DNA of 64,000 bases from Kingella negevensis (lineage in GTDB: Bacteria; Pseudomonadota; Gammaproteobacteria; Burkholderiales; Neisseriaceae). Under the pieces are notes generated by a model. The model saw only the letters and a list, made by a program, of their open reading frames with translations, ran no database searches and was not told the origin of the DNA. This document shows positions 35,505-44,644 of the stretch, piece after piece. Made by a program: the position numbers and the translations under genes. The first letter of the stretch is position 1. Each line of letters opens with the position of its first letter. The stretch spans positions 992,001 to 1,056,000 of the forward strand of contig NZ_CP123448.1 in NCBI RefSeq assembly GCF_030177895.1, written 5' to 3'.

Positions 35505-36593
35505 ATGCAAATCTCAACTATTCCTGAAATTTTGGCAGACATCAAAGCGGGCAAAATGGTCATCATCACCGATGCTGAAGACCGTGAAAACGAAGGCGAT
35601 TTGGTGATGGCGGCGCAATTTGTTACGCCAGAAGCCATCAACTTTATGATTAAGCACGCACGCGGTTTGGTGTGTTTACCGATGGAAAGCGCATTGATTG
35701 ACAAACTGGGCTTGCCGATGATGACGCAACACAACGGCGCACAATATGGCACAAACTTCACCGTTTCCATTGAAGCGGCAAACGGCATCAGCACGGGCAT
35801 TTCCGCTGCAGACCGCGCCCACACTATTCAAACCGCCGTTTCAGCGAATGTGCAGCCTGAAGACATTGTGCAACCTGGGCATATTTTCCCACTTCGCGCC
35901 CAAAAAGGCGGTGTGTTAATGCGTACAGGACACACGGAAGCGGCGGTAGATTTGGCGCAAATGGCAGGTCTATCAGGCGCAGGCGTGATTTGCGAAATCA
36001 TCAATGATGACGGCACCATGTCGCGTATGCCTGAATTGCAAGAGTTCGCCAAACAACACGGCTTGAAAATTGGCACGATTGCCGATTTGATTGAATACCG
36101 TAGTCGCACAGAAAGCCTATTAGAAGAAATGGGCGATACGATGATTCACACCGAATGGGGCGATTTCCGCCAACGCGTGTATGTGGACAAACTGAACGGC
36201 GAAACGCATTTGGCGTTAGTGAAAGGCAATCCAACCGAAGCCACTGAAACTTTAGTACGCGTTCACGAACCATTCAGCGCAATGGACTTTATCCAGCCCG
36301 ACTCAAGCCACTCTTGGTCGCTGCCGCAAGCCTTGCAACGCGTTCAGGCTACAGAAAACGGTGTGGTTATTTTGTTACACAGAACAGAAGACGGTGCGGC
36401 TTTGTTATCCCGAACCGCGCCAAAAAAACCATCGCAAACCAAAAAATGGGACAGCAAAATGTACGGCATTGGTGCGCAAATCTTGGCTAATCTGAATGTG
36501 AAAAAAATGCGCGTTTTGGGTACGCCTTCTGCATTGAATGGCTTAACTGGCTTTGGCTTAGAAATTGTCGGTTTTGAAGAAGTTAATCAATAA
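35505..36593 (+). CDS. ribB: 3,4-dihydroxy-2-butanone-4-phosphate synthase with degenerate GTP cyclohydrolase II tail
   Basis: Riboflavin pathway enzyme of 362 residues. The N-terminal RibB domain (1-200) is complete: DAEDRENEGDLVMAAQ, HARGLVCLPM and GHTEAAVDLAQMAGL hold the metal and substrate residues. The C-terminal half looks like RibA (TLVRVHEPFSAMD..., LLHRTEDGAALL, IGAQILANLNVKKMRVLG) but lacks the CLTGD...RCDCG zinc-cysteine motif, so it is probably inactive as a cyclohydrolase. A separate RibA must exist elsewhere. Such degenerate RibBA forms are known in beta-proteobacteria. Confidence 0.9.
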   Translation: MQISTIPEILADIKAGKMVIITDAEDRENEGDLVMAAQFVTPEAINFMIKHARGLVCLPMESALIDKLGLPMMTQHNGAQYGTNFTVSIEAANGISTGISAADRAHTIQTAVSANVQPEDIVQPGHIFPLRAQKGGVLMRTGHTEAAVDLAQMAGLSGAGVICEIINDDGTMSRMPELQEFAKQHGLKIGTIADLIEYRSRTESLLEEMGDTMIHTEWGDFRQRVYVDKLNGETHLALVKGNPTEATETLVRVHEPFSAMDFIQPDSSHSWSLPQALQRVQATENGVVILLHRTEDGAALLSRTAPKKPSQTKKWDSKMYGIGAQILANLNVKKMRVLGTPSALNGLTGFGLEIVGFEEVNQ

Positions 36594-36605
36594 AATCAAA
36601 TGATT

Positions 36606-36646
36606 AAATGCAGCCTGAAAAGTAGTTTCTTTTCAGGCTGCATTTT
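36606..36646 (+). terminator. Terminator of paired uptake-like words behind ribB
   Basis: AAATGCAGCCTGAAAAG and its complement with a six-base loop and T run. Confidence 0.85.
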
Positions 36647-36922
36647 GTTTTGTAGGAAAACACAAATCCCATATTTCCCTCTTGACACAAATCAAAAAAT
36701 TTTAACTTTTACACTTTTTTTGTGAAATTTTGTTTGACAACCGATGTCATGAAGCGCAATATACATGCATACAAAAAACATGGGAAACAGAAATAAGTTA
36801 TTCTTATATAACGGTATTTTTTGATTTTTAGCTTGTATTTTGTAGTCTCTAGCGTATCTCTAAAACACTAGACTTCCCTTAGTGCTGTATCAAATATGTG
36901 TAGTATTTTAAGGAGAATTATC
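36647..36922 (+). promoter_or_regulatory. AT-rich leader of the amidinotransferase gene
   Basis: About 275 bp with no gene and no uptake word. Two TTGACA hexamers (36682-36687 and 36734-36739) are candidate -35 boxes; behind the second lies TATACA after 20 bases, a loose fit. Weak inverted repeats GTTAT/ATAAC and CTAG.../...CTAG occur nearer the gene. AAGGAG sits 7 bases before the ATG. It may be a long regulated leader; no known riboswitch is recognisable. Confidence 0.5.
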
Positions 36923-38053
36923 ATGACTAAAATCGTCAATTCTTGGAACGACTTTGACCCTCTGAAACGCATCATCGTTGGTGTGGCAGACCATAGTTGT
37001 ATTCCTCCAGAAGAACCTGCAACTTCTGAAAAAGTGCCTGTAGATAGCAAAATGCGCGGCATGTGGGGTCCTCGTCCCCTAGAAACCGTTGAAAAAGCTA
37101 ACGAACAATTGAACTACTTGGCTAAAGTTTTGGAAGACCGCGGTGTCATCGTTGACCGTCCAACTCCATTGCAATGGAACCAACCTGTCATCACTCCAGA
37201 CTTCCGTACTGGCTCTATGATGACTTGTATGCCTCCACGCGATATTCTTTTAACCATCGGTAATGAAATTATGGCTTCTGCTAACTCATTCCGCTGCCGT
37301 TACTTTGAATATTTGGCATTCTGGCCTCTGATGAAAAAATATTTTGATGAAGACCCAGAATTCAAATGGACTCAAGCACCTCGTCCACGTTTGACAGATA
37401 AATCATATAAACACAATTATTATGATGAAAAAATCTCTTTGGAAGAACGCTTAGTTCGTACTGCGAACAAAGACTTCGTTACAACTGAAGAAGAACCAAT
37501 GTGGGATGCTGCTGACGTAATGCGTGTTGGTAAAGACTTGTTTATCCAACATGGCTTGACTACCAACCGCACTGCAATGGAATGGTTCAAACGCTACTAT
37601 CCAAACTTGACAGTTCACGCCGTTAACTTCCCAGGTGACCCATATCCAATCCACATTGATGCAACATTTGTTCCATTGCGTCCAGGTTTGATTATCAACA
37701 ACCCCGTTCGTCCATTGCCACAAGAACAACGTGCAATCTTCGAGAAAAACGGTTGGGAAATTGTGCCTGCTGCTCAACCTGCTCATAAAGAACCTCCTCC
37801 ACTATGCTACAGCTCAGTATGGTTGTCTATGAACTGCTTGGTAGTAGACCACAAAACAGTGATTTGCGAAGCTTCTGAAGTGAACCAACAAGAGCAATTC
37901 GACAAATTAGGTATGAACGTAATCCCAGTTCCATTCCGCGATGCTTACCCATTCGGTGGTGCATTACACTGCGCTACTGCCGATGTATATCGCGAAGGTG
38001 GCTGCGAAGATTACTTCCCAAATCGCAACTTCAATGACTTGACTTTGGTTTAA
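36923..38053 (+). CDS. Glycine amidinotransferase-like enzyme (AGAT family)
   Basis: A 376-residue amidinotransferase resembling vertebrate L-arginine:glycine amidinotransferase along its length (SWNDFDPLKRIIVGVADHSC, PPRDILLTIGNEIMASANSF, RSRFFEY-like RCRYFEY). The catalytic set is present: Asp195/Asp198 in MWDAADVMRVGKD, His244 in YPIHIDATF and nucleophile Cys350 in GGALHCATADV. It should move the amidino group from arginine to an amine, giving ornithine and a guanidino compound; the acceptor (glycine or other) cannot be read. There are no uptake words inside. Codons are strongly biased (CGT, GGT, AAC, CCA), suggesting high expression. Two transporters follow. Confidence 0.88.
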   Translation: MTKIVNSWNDFDPLKRIIVGVADHSCIPPEEPATSEKVPVDSKMRGMWGPRPLETVEKANEQLNYLAKVLEDRGVIVDRPTPLQWNQPVITPDFRTGSMMTCMPPRDILLTIGNEIMASANSFRCRYFEYLAFWPLMKKYFDEDPEFKWTQAPRPRLTDKSYKHNYYDEKISLEERLVRTANKDFVTTEEEPMWDAADVMRVGKDLFIQHGLTTNRTAMEWFKRYYPNLTVHAVNFPGDPYPIHIDATFVPLRPGLIINNPVRPLPQEQRAIFEKNGWEIVPAAQPAHKEPPPLCYSSVWLSMNCLVVDHKTVICEASEVNQQEQFDKLGMNVIPVPFRDAYPFGGALHCATADVYREGGCEDYFPNRNFNDLTLV

Positions 38054-38144
38054 TTTAAAACTCGCGCTGATGTAAGATGAAAAGATAATTCGCTTGATGC
38101 CTCCTTTTGTTTCGCATCAGCCTGTATCAAGTTGTCCAAAAATA

Positions 38145-38171
38145 GGGGGCAGTCATTTACGACTTGCCCCC
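38145..38171 (+). terminator. GC-rich hairpin between the amidinotransferase and exporter genes
   Basis: GGGGGCAGTC and GACTTGCCCCC pair around a short loop, followed by TTAATTT. It may be a leaky terminator that lowers downstream expression or an mRNA-stabilising end. Confidence 0.6.
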
Positions 38172-38193
38172 TTAATTTATGGAGAGTTACGCT

Positions 38194-39174
38194 ATGAGTA
38201 CCCCTACAACAACTAGCGCTCCCATCAACAAAAAAGTTGGCTTTATCAATGCCTTCATCGCAGCAACTCTGATGGGTTTTGTTGGTTTCTTCGCTCGTCA
38301 TATCAACGCTCAAGGCGACTTTATCGCGTCATCGCGCATGATGTGCGGCACAATCGCATTTTTCGCTATCTTGGCATACAAAGGTAGGTTGCACGAACTC
38401 AAATCGTACAAACTGTCTTTCCCCATGATTTTAAGTGGTTTTTTCATGGGTAACTGCTTATCGGCTTATGTGATGGCGACTAAACTGACTTCCATTGCCA
38501 ACGCTGTGTTTTTTATTTACATCGGTCCGATTATTTCCACTTTGCTCGCCGTGATTTTCTTGAAAGAAAAAATGAGGGCAAGCACTTGGGTATCTATGGC
38601 AGGTGTATTTATCGGCATGCTGCTGATTGTGGGCTTGGTAAGTTTTGAAGGTGGCAGCCTGAAATTCGGATTCGAATTTAAAGCAGAAACATTCAAAGGC
38701 GATATGCTGGCATTGTATTCTGGTGTGGGTTATGGCTTGTTCTTATTCTTCAACCGCTTCCGTACTGAAGTCCCTGGTGATACACGCGCATTCTGGAATT
38801 TCCTGTTTGCCTTGCTAGGTATTTTGGCTCTGTTCCCTATCACACAACCAACCATTGCTCAAATGGGTTCTTCCGACTGGATTTGGTGGATTGCGATTGG
38901 TTTCGTGTGCGGTTTTGGTGCATTAGGCACTTGCTCTATCGCCACACGCCACTTGAAAGCCTCTGAATTTGCTTGCGTTTCATACTGGGAATGCGTGGTT
39001 GCGCCAGTCTTCGTAGGTTTGCTGATTTTTGGCGAAGCCATGAGCATGCCACAAATCATCGGTGGCGCACTGATTATTATCGGCGGTATGAGTGAAGTGG
39101 TTGTGAGCCTGTTCTCTCGCAAAGGCAGCAATGAAACCAATGATGGTTCTGCTCCCCCTGCTCAAGCAGCCTGA
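38194..39174 (+). CDS. EamA/DMT-superfamily transporter
   Basis: A 326-residue inner-membrane protein with ten predicted spans in two EamA repeats (VGFINAFIAATLMGFVGFFAR; GDMLALYSGVGYGLFLFFNR), ending in a Ser/Asn/Ala-rich tail. DMT proteins export small metabolites or import amino-compounds. Its position behind the amidinotransferase suggests it moves that enzyme's substrate or product. GGAGAG before the second ATG fixes the start. Confidence 0.85.
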   Translation: MSTPTTTSAPINKKVGFINAFIAATLMGFVGFFARHINAQGDFIASSRMMCGTIAFFAILAYKGRLHELKSYKLSFPMILSGFFMGNCLSAYVMATKLTSIANAVFFIYIGPIISTLLAVIFLKEKMRASTWVSMAGVFIGMLLIVGLVSFEGGSLKFGFEFKAETFKGDMLALYSGVGYGLFLFFNRFRTEVPGDTRAFWNFLFALLGILALFPITQPTIAQMGSSDWIWWIAIGFVCGFGALGTCSIATRHLKASEFACVSYWECVVAPVFVGLLIFGEAMSMPQIIGGALIIIGGMSEVVVSLFSRKGSNETNDGSAPPAQAA

Positions 39175-39430
39175 AAACCTAGTCATCAAGTTATTTAAAA
39201 CATTGGCGATAAGTTATAGTTTCCTTTTTTAGGCTGCAATCTGAAAAATACTATCGCTTATCGCCAATCTATCTTTTTATCAAGATGTTACACCACTGAA
39301 ATTTTTACAAAATCAAGTTGTACGCATCATCAAAACCTATCTGTCTTTCCGAAAATCTTTCAGGCAGCCTGAAAATGCCGATTTTGCAAAAATTTTAAAA
39401 TATTCAATAAACTTTTGATTGGAGAGAATT

Positions 39431-40759
39431 ATGTCCACAACCACCACTTTTTTCCATTCATCAACGCCAGAATTATCCGAGCAAGAACGCCAAGCATTAC
39501 GCAAAGCCGCCACATCCAGTTTCATTGGCAACTTTGTCGAATGGTTCGACTACGCCGCGTATGGCTATCTAGCCGCCATTATCGGCAAAGTCTTCTTCCC
39601 CTCAAGCGACCCACAAACTGAGCTGATTGCCACATTCACAGTTTTCGCCATTTCCTTCATCATTCGCCCATTCGGCGGCATTGTATGGGGCTATTGGGGC
39701 GACAGATACGGCAGGCGATTTGCCTTATCATGGTCAATTCTCGTCATGTCCGCTTCTACTTTCTGTATCGCCCTTATTCCGTCTTACACTAGCATAGGCA
39801 TCGCCGCGCCCATATTGCTGCTTCTCGTCCGCATGGTACAAGGCTTCTCCGCATCAGGCGAATACGCAGGTGCGTCCGCATTCCTAGCAGAATACGCCCC
39901 CAAAGGCAAACGTGGTTTATACACCAGCCTAGTCCCTGCCAGCACCGCCACAGGTTTGCTGATGGGTTCACTGCTCGCCGCCCTACTCTATACCGTTCTC
40001 AGCCCAGAACACTTGCACTCATGGGGCTGGCGCATTCCCTTTCTCATGGCTGGACCTTTCGGTTTAATCGGACGCTATATCCGCTTGCATCTTGAGGACT
40101 CCCCTGTCTATCGAGAAATGGAAGCCAAAATGGATAAAAGCAAACGCAGCAGCAATTTACCCATTCAAATTTTGCTGACCAAATACCGCAAAGAAGTTTT
40201 GATTGCTTGCGGTGTCGTGTCGCTCAACGCCGTAGCGTTTTACACCACACTCAGCTACATGCCCACTTATCTCAGCTCAGAACTGGGCATGAGCGAAACC
40301 TACTCGTTTATGGCGTCCAGCGTCGCCCTGTTAGCCTACATCGGATTCATTTTTGTCATGGGACATTTCTCCGATTTATACGGACGCAAAACCATGCTAA
40401 CAGGCGCGTGCGTTTTGTTTATCCTGTTATCCGTTCCCCTGTTTGCCTTGTTGGAACAAAATCACTTTGCCGTTAGCCTGTTTGTGATGATGAGCTTTGG
40501 CGTTATTCTTGCCATGAATGACGGCACGTTGCCGGGGTTCTTAACCGAGGCTTTCCCAACGCATTTGCGCTTTAGTGGTTTTGCCCTCTGTTTCAACATG
40601 GGTAACGCATTACTGGGCGGCACATCGCCTCTGCTTGCCACACTTTTGATTAAACACACAGGCAGCGATTTAGCCCCAGCATGGTATTTATCTGGCATCG
40701 CCGTTATCGCTTTGATTGCGCTGCGATTTAGCCAAGAAACCGCTAATAAAAAATTGTGA
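39431..40759 (+). CDS. MFS metabolite/proton symporter, ProP-like (MHS family)
   Basis: A 442-residue, 12-span transporter. The MHS signatures VEWFDYAAYGYLA, IRPFGGIVWGYWGDRYGRR and VRMVQGFSASGEYAGASAFL match ProP, KgtP and relatives, with GHFSDLYGRK in the second half. Known substrates include betaine, proline and dicarboxylates. ProP-type carriers accept zwitterionic osmolytes, a class that would include guanidino acids such as those made by an amidinotransferase; this link is inference. GGAGAGAATT precedes the ATG. Confidence 0.87.
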   Translation: MSTTTTFFHSSTPELSEQERQALRKAATSSFIGNFVEWFDYAAYGYLAAIIGKVFFPSSDPQTELIATFTVFAISFIIRPFGGIVWGYWGDRYGRRFALSWSILVMSASTFCIALIPSYTSIGIAAPILLLLVRMVQGFSASGEYAGASAFLAEYAPKGKRGLYTSLVPASTATGLLMGSLLAALLYTVLSPEHLHSWGWRIPFLMAGPFGLIGRYIRLHLEDSPVYREMEAKMDKSKRSSNLPIQILLTKYRKEVLIACGVVSLNAVAFYTTLSYMPTYLSSELGMSETYSFMASSVALLAYIGFIFVMGHFSDLYGRKTMLTGACVLFILLSVPLFALLEQNHFAVSLFVMMSFGVILAMNDGTLPGFLTEAFPTHLRFSGFALCFNMGNALLGGTSPLLATLLIKHTGSDLAPAWYLSGIAVIALIALRFSQETANKKL

Positions 40760-40765
40760 TAAACA

Positions 40766-40800
40766 AAAAGCAGCCTGAAAAATATTTTCAGGCTGCTTTT
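40766..40800 (+). terminator. Terminator of paired uptake-like words behind the MFS gene
   Basis: AAAAGCAGCCTGAAAA and complement, short loop, T run. Confidence 0.85.
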
Positions 40801-40821
40801 ATTAGACTTACTACGAAACTT

Positions 40822-40887
40822 GTAGGCTGGGTTATAACCCAGAAGTTTTCAGGCTGCATGAATTTGCTGGGTCGCAACCCAGCCTAC
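40822..40887. repeat. Palindromic intergenic repeat, GTAGGCTGGGT type, copy 2
   Basis: Same arms as 406-466 (GTAGGCTGGGTTATAACCCA; TGGGTCGCAACCCAGCCTAC). The flanks CTACGAAACTT and ATTTCGCAG extend the palindrome and match the outer arms of the repeat at 55600. An uptake-like word lies in the centre. Confidence 0.75.
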
Positions 40888-40925
40888 GGATTTCGCAGGA
40901 AGTCTATTTTCAGGCTGCAATAAAA

Positions 40926-42212
40926 TTAATCCACTTGCGAAACCATCACATCTAAACCACGAACCGACTTCATAATCTCATCTGTTTTCACACGATATTT
41001 CTTCAAAGCCGCCAAATCCGTCGCCGACAATTTAGGTGTAGGCAAAGCTACAGAAGCAGGGTTCACATGCTGACCGTTAATCCGCACTTCATAATGCAAA
41101 TGTGGACCAGTAGAACGCCCCGTAGAGCCCACAAACGCAATCACAGAGCCAGCACCCACAGAAGAACCCACATTCACACCGTCCACAAACGCACTCAAAT
41201 GCCCGTAAAGCGTTTCCATGCCATTGCCATGCGTAATCATCACCGCGTTACCATAGCCGCCTTTCCAACCACGGAAACTCACCACACCATCGCTCGGCGC
41301 AAGCACTTTTGTCCCCATTGGTGCAGCATAGTCAATCCCCGTGTGCATGCGAACTGTGTGCAAAACAGGGTGAACACGAATCCCATAAGGCGAAGAAATC
41401 CTCGTGTACGTTTCCACAGGCAAGCCATCAAAACCCTTTTTCAGAGCCTCGCCCTTCTCGTCATAATAGTTACCGCCGCTATCTTGGTCGCCATTCTCAA
41501 AATAATAGCCATAATACGTTTTACCGCCCATTGTGATTTCCGCCGCCAACACATTACCCGTCGCCACTTCCTGACCACGGAAAAACAAACTTTCATACAA
41601 CACGCGCACACTATCGCCAGCGTGCAAATTATCCAAGTCAAACTTATCCGCAAACACCTCTTTCAAAGCCGTGCGAATTTCAACAGGCACGCCAGCACGC
41701 GCCAACGCTCCAGAAGACGAAGTTGTTACCACCACCGAGCGCAAAGACGGCAACGTTTCCGTATCCACCGCACCAGCGTGTAACTGCCATTTGCCATTCA
41801 ATTTCTCAATCGCCACCAGATTGCGTTCACCGTCATCATCAGCGTTGAAAAATTGAATATCCGTTACTTCATTGCTCGAATCTACACGCGCACTGATAAT
41901 CTGCCCAGCACGCAGTTGCAACATCTTCGTATCAATCGGGCTTTCTTTCAAAAACGTTTGAATACTGTGTTCACTCACACCCAAACGCTCCAAAACAATG
42001 CTCAGATTATCGCCCGTTTGCACTTCCTCATCATACCAATAACTCACAGGGACAGATTGTTCGCCTGTTTTGGGCAGCATTAACTTTTCCACCACCTTAT
42101 GCTGCTGAAACTGTTTCTGCTCCACAGCACGCACACCAGCCCAACCAGCCGCCGCCAAAGCTGCCAACACAGCTACTGCAATACAACTGTTCCTGACCAC
42201 ATTTTTCTTCAT
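40926..42212 (-). CDS. M23-family murein endopeptidase (NMB0315/MepM-like)
   Basis: A 428-residue cell-wall hydrolase. Residues about 8-25 form a membrane anchor or uncleaved signal (CIAVAVLAALAAAGWAG). A LysM/OapA-like region (VQTGDNLSIVLERLGVSE) and a second domain precede the LytM zinc site: HTGIDYAAPMGT and PHLHYEVR with LYGHLS. All four motif residues are present. It cleaves peptide crosslinks of peptidoglycan. The ATG chosen is the one just before the signal; a longer frame runs into the tRNA promoter region. Confidence 0.9.
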   Translation of the reverse strand: MKKNVVRNSCIAVAVLAALAAAGWAGVRAVEQKQFQQHKVVEKLMLPKTGEQSVPVSYWYDEEVQTGDNLSIVLERLGVSEHSIQTFLKESPIDTKMLQLRAGQIISARVDSSNEVTDIQFFNADDDGERNLVAIEKLNGKWQLHAGAVDTETLPSLRSVVVTTSSSGALARAGVPVEIRTALKEVFADKFDLDNLHAGDSVRVLYESLFFRGQEVATGNVLAAEITMGGKTYYGYYFENGDQDSGGNYYDEKGEALKKGFDGLPVETYTRISSPYGIRVHPVLHTVRMHTGIDYAAPMGTKVLAPSDGVVSFRGWKGGYGNAVMITHGNGMETLYGHLSAFVDGVNVGSSVGAGSVIAFVGSTGRSTGPHLHYEVRINGQHVNPASVALPTPKLSATDLAALKKYRVKTDEIMKSVRGLDVMVSQVD

Positions 42213-42315
42213 GTTCAAATCAAATTCAAATAACAAAATAGGCACGATTTTATCACTTTTGCCACAACAACATAGCCCAAAAAGCAAAACTTCACAAAAA
42301 TCCACCAGAATTTGC

Positions 42316-42344
42316 TTGACGAAAAACTACAATCTCACTACAAT
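42316..42344 (+). promoter_or_regulatory. Sigma-70 promoter of tRNA-Pro
   Basis: TTGACG, 17 bases, TACAAT, ending 13 bp before the tRNA. Confidence 0.9.
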
Positions 42345-42357
42345 GCGCATCTTAAGT

Positions 42358-42435
42358 CGGGGCGTAGCGCAGCCCGGTTAGCGCATCTGCTTTGGGAGCA
42401 GAGGGTCGTGAGTTCGAATCCCACCGCCCCGACCA
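42358..42435 (+). tRNA. tRNA-Pro (TGG), second copy
   Basis: Base-for-base identical to the minus-strand copy at 34208-34285, with encoded CCA and its own promoter and terminator. Reads CCA and probably other CCN codons. Confidence 0.97.
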
Positions 42436-42442
42436 AAAATTT

Positions 42443-42474
42443 AACCGCATTGGTTTTTAGCCAATGAGGTTTTT
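42443..42474 (+). terminator. Terminator of tRNA-Pro
   Basis: AACCGCATTGG and CCAATGAGGTT pair with one mismatch, followed by TTTTT. Confidence 0.85.
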
Positions 42475-42492
42475 CATTTGTCGTTTGAGAAC

Positions 42493-42533
42493 AAAAATGC
42501 AGCCTGAAAAACTTGTTTTTCAGGCTGCATTTT
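42493..42533. terminator. Terminator of paired uptake-like words behind ssb
   Basis: AAAATGCAGCCTGAAAAAC and its complement with a two-base loop; serves the ssb gene on the minus strand. Confidence 0.85.
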
Positions 42534-42545
42534 CACATTCAGCAA

Positions 42546-43055
42546 TTAAAACGGAATGTCATCATCAATATCATCAACAGGCGCAGCAGGAGCAGTTGAT
42601 GCTTGACGCTGTGGCGCAGCAGGCGGTTGTTGAGATTGTTGCGGATACGATTGCTGCTGTGGTGCATTGCCATAATCAGGTTGATAACCACCATTATCAT
42701 AACCTTGCGCACCACCTTGTTGGCTATTGCGCGAATCCAGCATCTTCATTTCACTGCAAATAATATCGTAAGCCGTGCGTTCCATACCCTGCTTGTCAGT
42801 ATATTTGCGCGACTGAATGCGCCCTTCCAAATACACTTGGCTACCCTTTTTCAAATACTGCCCAGCAATTTCGCCTAATTTACGATAAATCGTAATATTG
42901 TGCCATTCCGTGCGCTCTTGGCGTTGTCCGCTATTACGGTCAGTCCACGTTTCGCTGGTTGCCACCGAAAAATTGCACACCGCCTCACCATTGGGCATAT
43001 AACGCAATTCAGGGTCGCGCCCTAAGCGTCCAATCAAAATCACTTTATTCAACAT
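42546..43055 (-). CDS. ssb: Single-stranded DNA-binding protein
   Basis: A 169-residue SSB: OB-fold [35 protein letters not shown], then a Gln/Gly/Pro-rich disordered tail and the acidic C-terminal tip DDIDDDIPF that recruits partner proteins. Needed for replication, repair and natural transformation. Four bases separate it from the MFS gene upstream, so the two are cotranscribed. Confidence 0.97.
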   Translation of the reverse strand: MLNKVILIGRLGRDPELRYMPNGEAVCNFSVATSETWTDRNSGQRQERTEWHNITIYRKLGEIAGQYLKKGSQVYLEGRIQSRKYTDKQGMERTAYDIICSEMKMLDSRNSQQGGAQGYDNGGYQPDYGNAPQQQSYPQQSQQPPAAPQRQASTAPAAPVDDIDDDIPF

Positions 43056-43059
43056 ACTT

Positions 43060-44448
43060 TCATACTCCTGTTAAAACTTGTTTCACATATTCTTCATCAA
43101 AACCTTGCTGCAAGGCTTTTACAAAAACGGTTTTATTATCCGCGCTCAATCGCACTTCTTCCACGCCAGACGCAGCCTGAATTTTTGCCGTTAATCCCGC
43201 CAAATCCGCCAGCCAACTATCAGGCACAGCAAACATCACATTTTTCACAGGACGCGGCGCAGGTGCAGACATCGCCATCAACAACCACACGCCAATAATC
43301 ACACAGCAAAACCCAAACACGCCCGAAAAACCATAAACCGCATACATTCGGCTGCCAATCATACCTCCCGTAAACACGCCCAGCGATTGCGTTGTGTTAT
43401 ACACACCCATCGCCGTGCCTTTCAAATCAGTCGGCGCAATTTTAGACACCAAAGACGGCAAACTCGCCTCCAAAATATTGAAGCCGATGAAATAAACCAC
43501 CAAAGTCAGCCCAATCAGCCACGCAGACGACACGCTAAAAATCAACGCAAACTGCGCCAACAACACCAACGCAATCCCCAGCACAAACACCTGTTTCAAT
43601 TTATTACGCGTTTCGCCAATCACAATCGCAGGCACCATCAGCACCAAGCCAATCACAGTCGCAGGCAAATAAACCAGCCAATGCTCTGACTTATCCCAAC
43701 CCAAGTTTTTCAGCGCAAACGGCAACGCCGTAAAAATCGCCATCAACCCAGCTTGCAGCGCAAAAATGCCATAGTTCAAACGCAATAATTGCCCATTTTT
43801 CAGCACTTCGCCAATTCTGTGAACCGACACTTGCGCGTCTTCATGGTGTCGTGATTGTTCAGGATTGGGCGTGTAAAACCGCACCAGCGCAATGCTCGCC
43901 AAACTCAGCACACCCGTCAGCGCAAACAAACCTTGCACACCAATAAATTGGCTCAACACAGGCGACAGCACCAAGCTCACCGAAAACGTTAGCCCAATGC
44001 TCAAGCCAATCAGCGACATCGCCCGAGTACGCACTTCTTCGCGTGTTAAATCCGCCAGCAAAGCCGTTACCGCTGCACTCACCGCCCCCGCGCCTTGAAT
44101 CGCCCGCGCCACAATCAGCATATAAACATCATTTGTAAACGCTGCGATAAAACTCCCCAGCGCAAACACGCCCATGCCCAAGTAAATCACTTTTTTGCGA
44201 CCAATCTTGTCGGACAACATACCCAGTGGCAGTTGCAGCAAGGCTTGAGTCAGTCCGTAAGCCGCCATTGCCAGCCCTACCATTTTCAGCTTTGCGACTT
44301 CGTCCGCGCCCGATAAGCTGTGTGCATGAAGCGACAAAACAGGCAGCACCAAAAACATGCCCAGCATTCGCAGCGCATACACACCAGCCAAAGACGTAGC
44401 CGCACGCCATTCATGCGCCAACATAGGAATTTTTATTTTTTTAGACAT
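43060..44448 (-). CDS. MFS transporter with C-terminal YAM-like domain (YajR-like)
   Basis: A 462-residue drug/proton antiporter-type protein. The first ten to twelve spans carry motif A ([16 protein letters not shown]) and motif C-like residues. After residue about 395 a soluble ferredoxin-like domain ([38 protein letters not shown]) matches the YAM domain known from Escherichia coli YajR. Substrate unknown. It heads the operon with ssb. Confidence 0.87.
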   Translation of the reverse strand: MSKKIKIPMLAHEWRAATSLAGVYALRMLGMFLVLPVLSLHAHSLSGADEVAKLKMVGLAMAAYGLTQALLQLPLGMLSDKIGRKKVIYLGMGVFALGSFIAAFTNDVYMLIVARAIQGAGAVSAAVTALLADLTREEVRTRAMSLIGLSIGLTFSVSLVLSPVLSQFIGVQGLFALTGVLSLASIALVRFYTPNPEQSRHHEDAQVSVHRIGEVLKNGQLLRLNYGIFALQAGLMAIFTALPFALKNLGWDKSEHWLVYLPATVIGLVLMVPAIVIGETRNKLKQVFVLGIALVLLAQFALIFSVSSAWLIGLTLVVYFIGFNILEASLPSLVSKIAPTDLKGTAMGVYNTTQSLGVFTGGMIGSRMYAVYGFSGVFGFCCVIIGVWLLMAMSAPAPRPVKNVMFAVPDSWLADLAGLTAKIQAASGVEEVRLSADNKTVFVKALQQGFDEEYVKQVLTGV

Positions 44449-44644
44449 TGTCTTCCCACATATTCAAGCTGCGATTTTCAGGCAGCCTGAAAGAAATAAA
44501 ATGGCTGCGATTATAGCATTGATTGGATTGTTTTCATGTTGCTAAACCGATAGATATTTTTTCAGGCTGCTTATTGTCATCATTTGGCAGAATAAAGCGA
44601 AACTGCGAAAATACGCAGCCTGAAAAAATACAAAACCACACACA

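Noticed and set aside
36647..36922. Guanidine or arginine riboswitch before the amidinotransferase
   Set aside because: I looked for paired hairpins with ACGR loops and other known guanidine riboswitch features and found none; the leader is kept only as an unexplained region.
41067..41783. A 238-codon frame antisense to the M23 peptidase gene
   Set aside because: Composition is typical of a shadow frame; the opposite strand holds a complete peptidase with all metal ligands.
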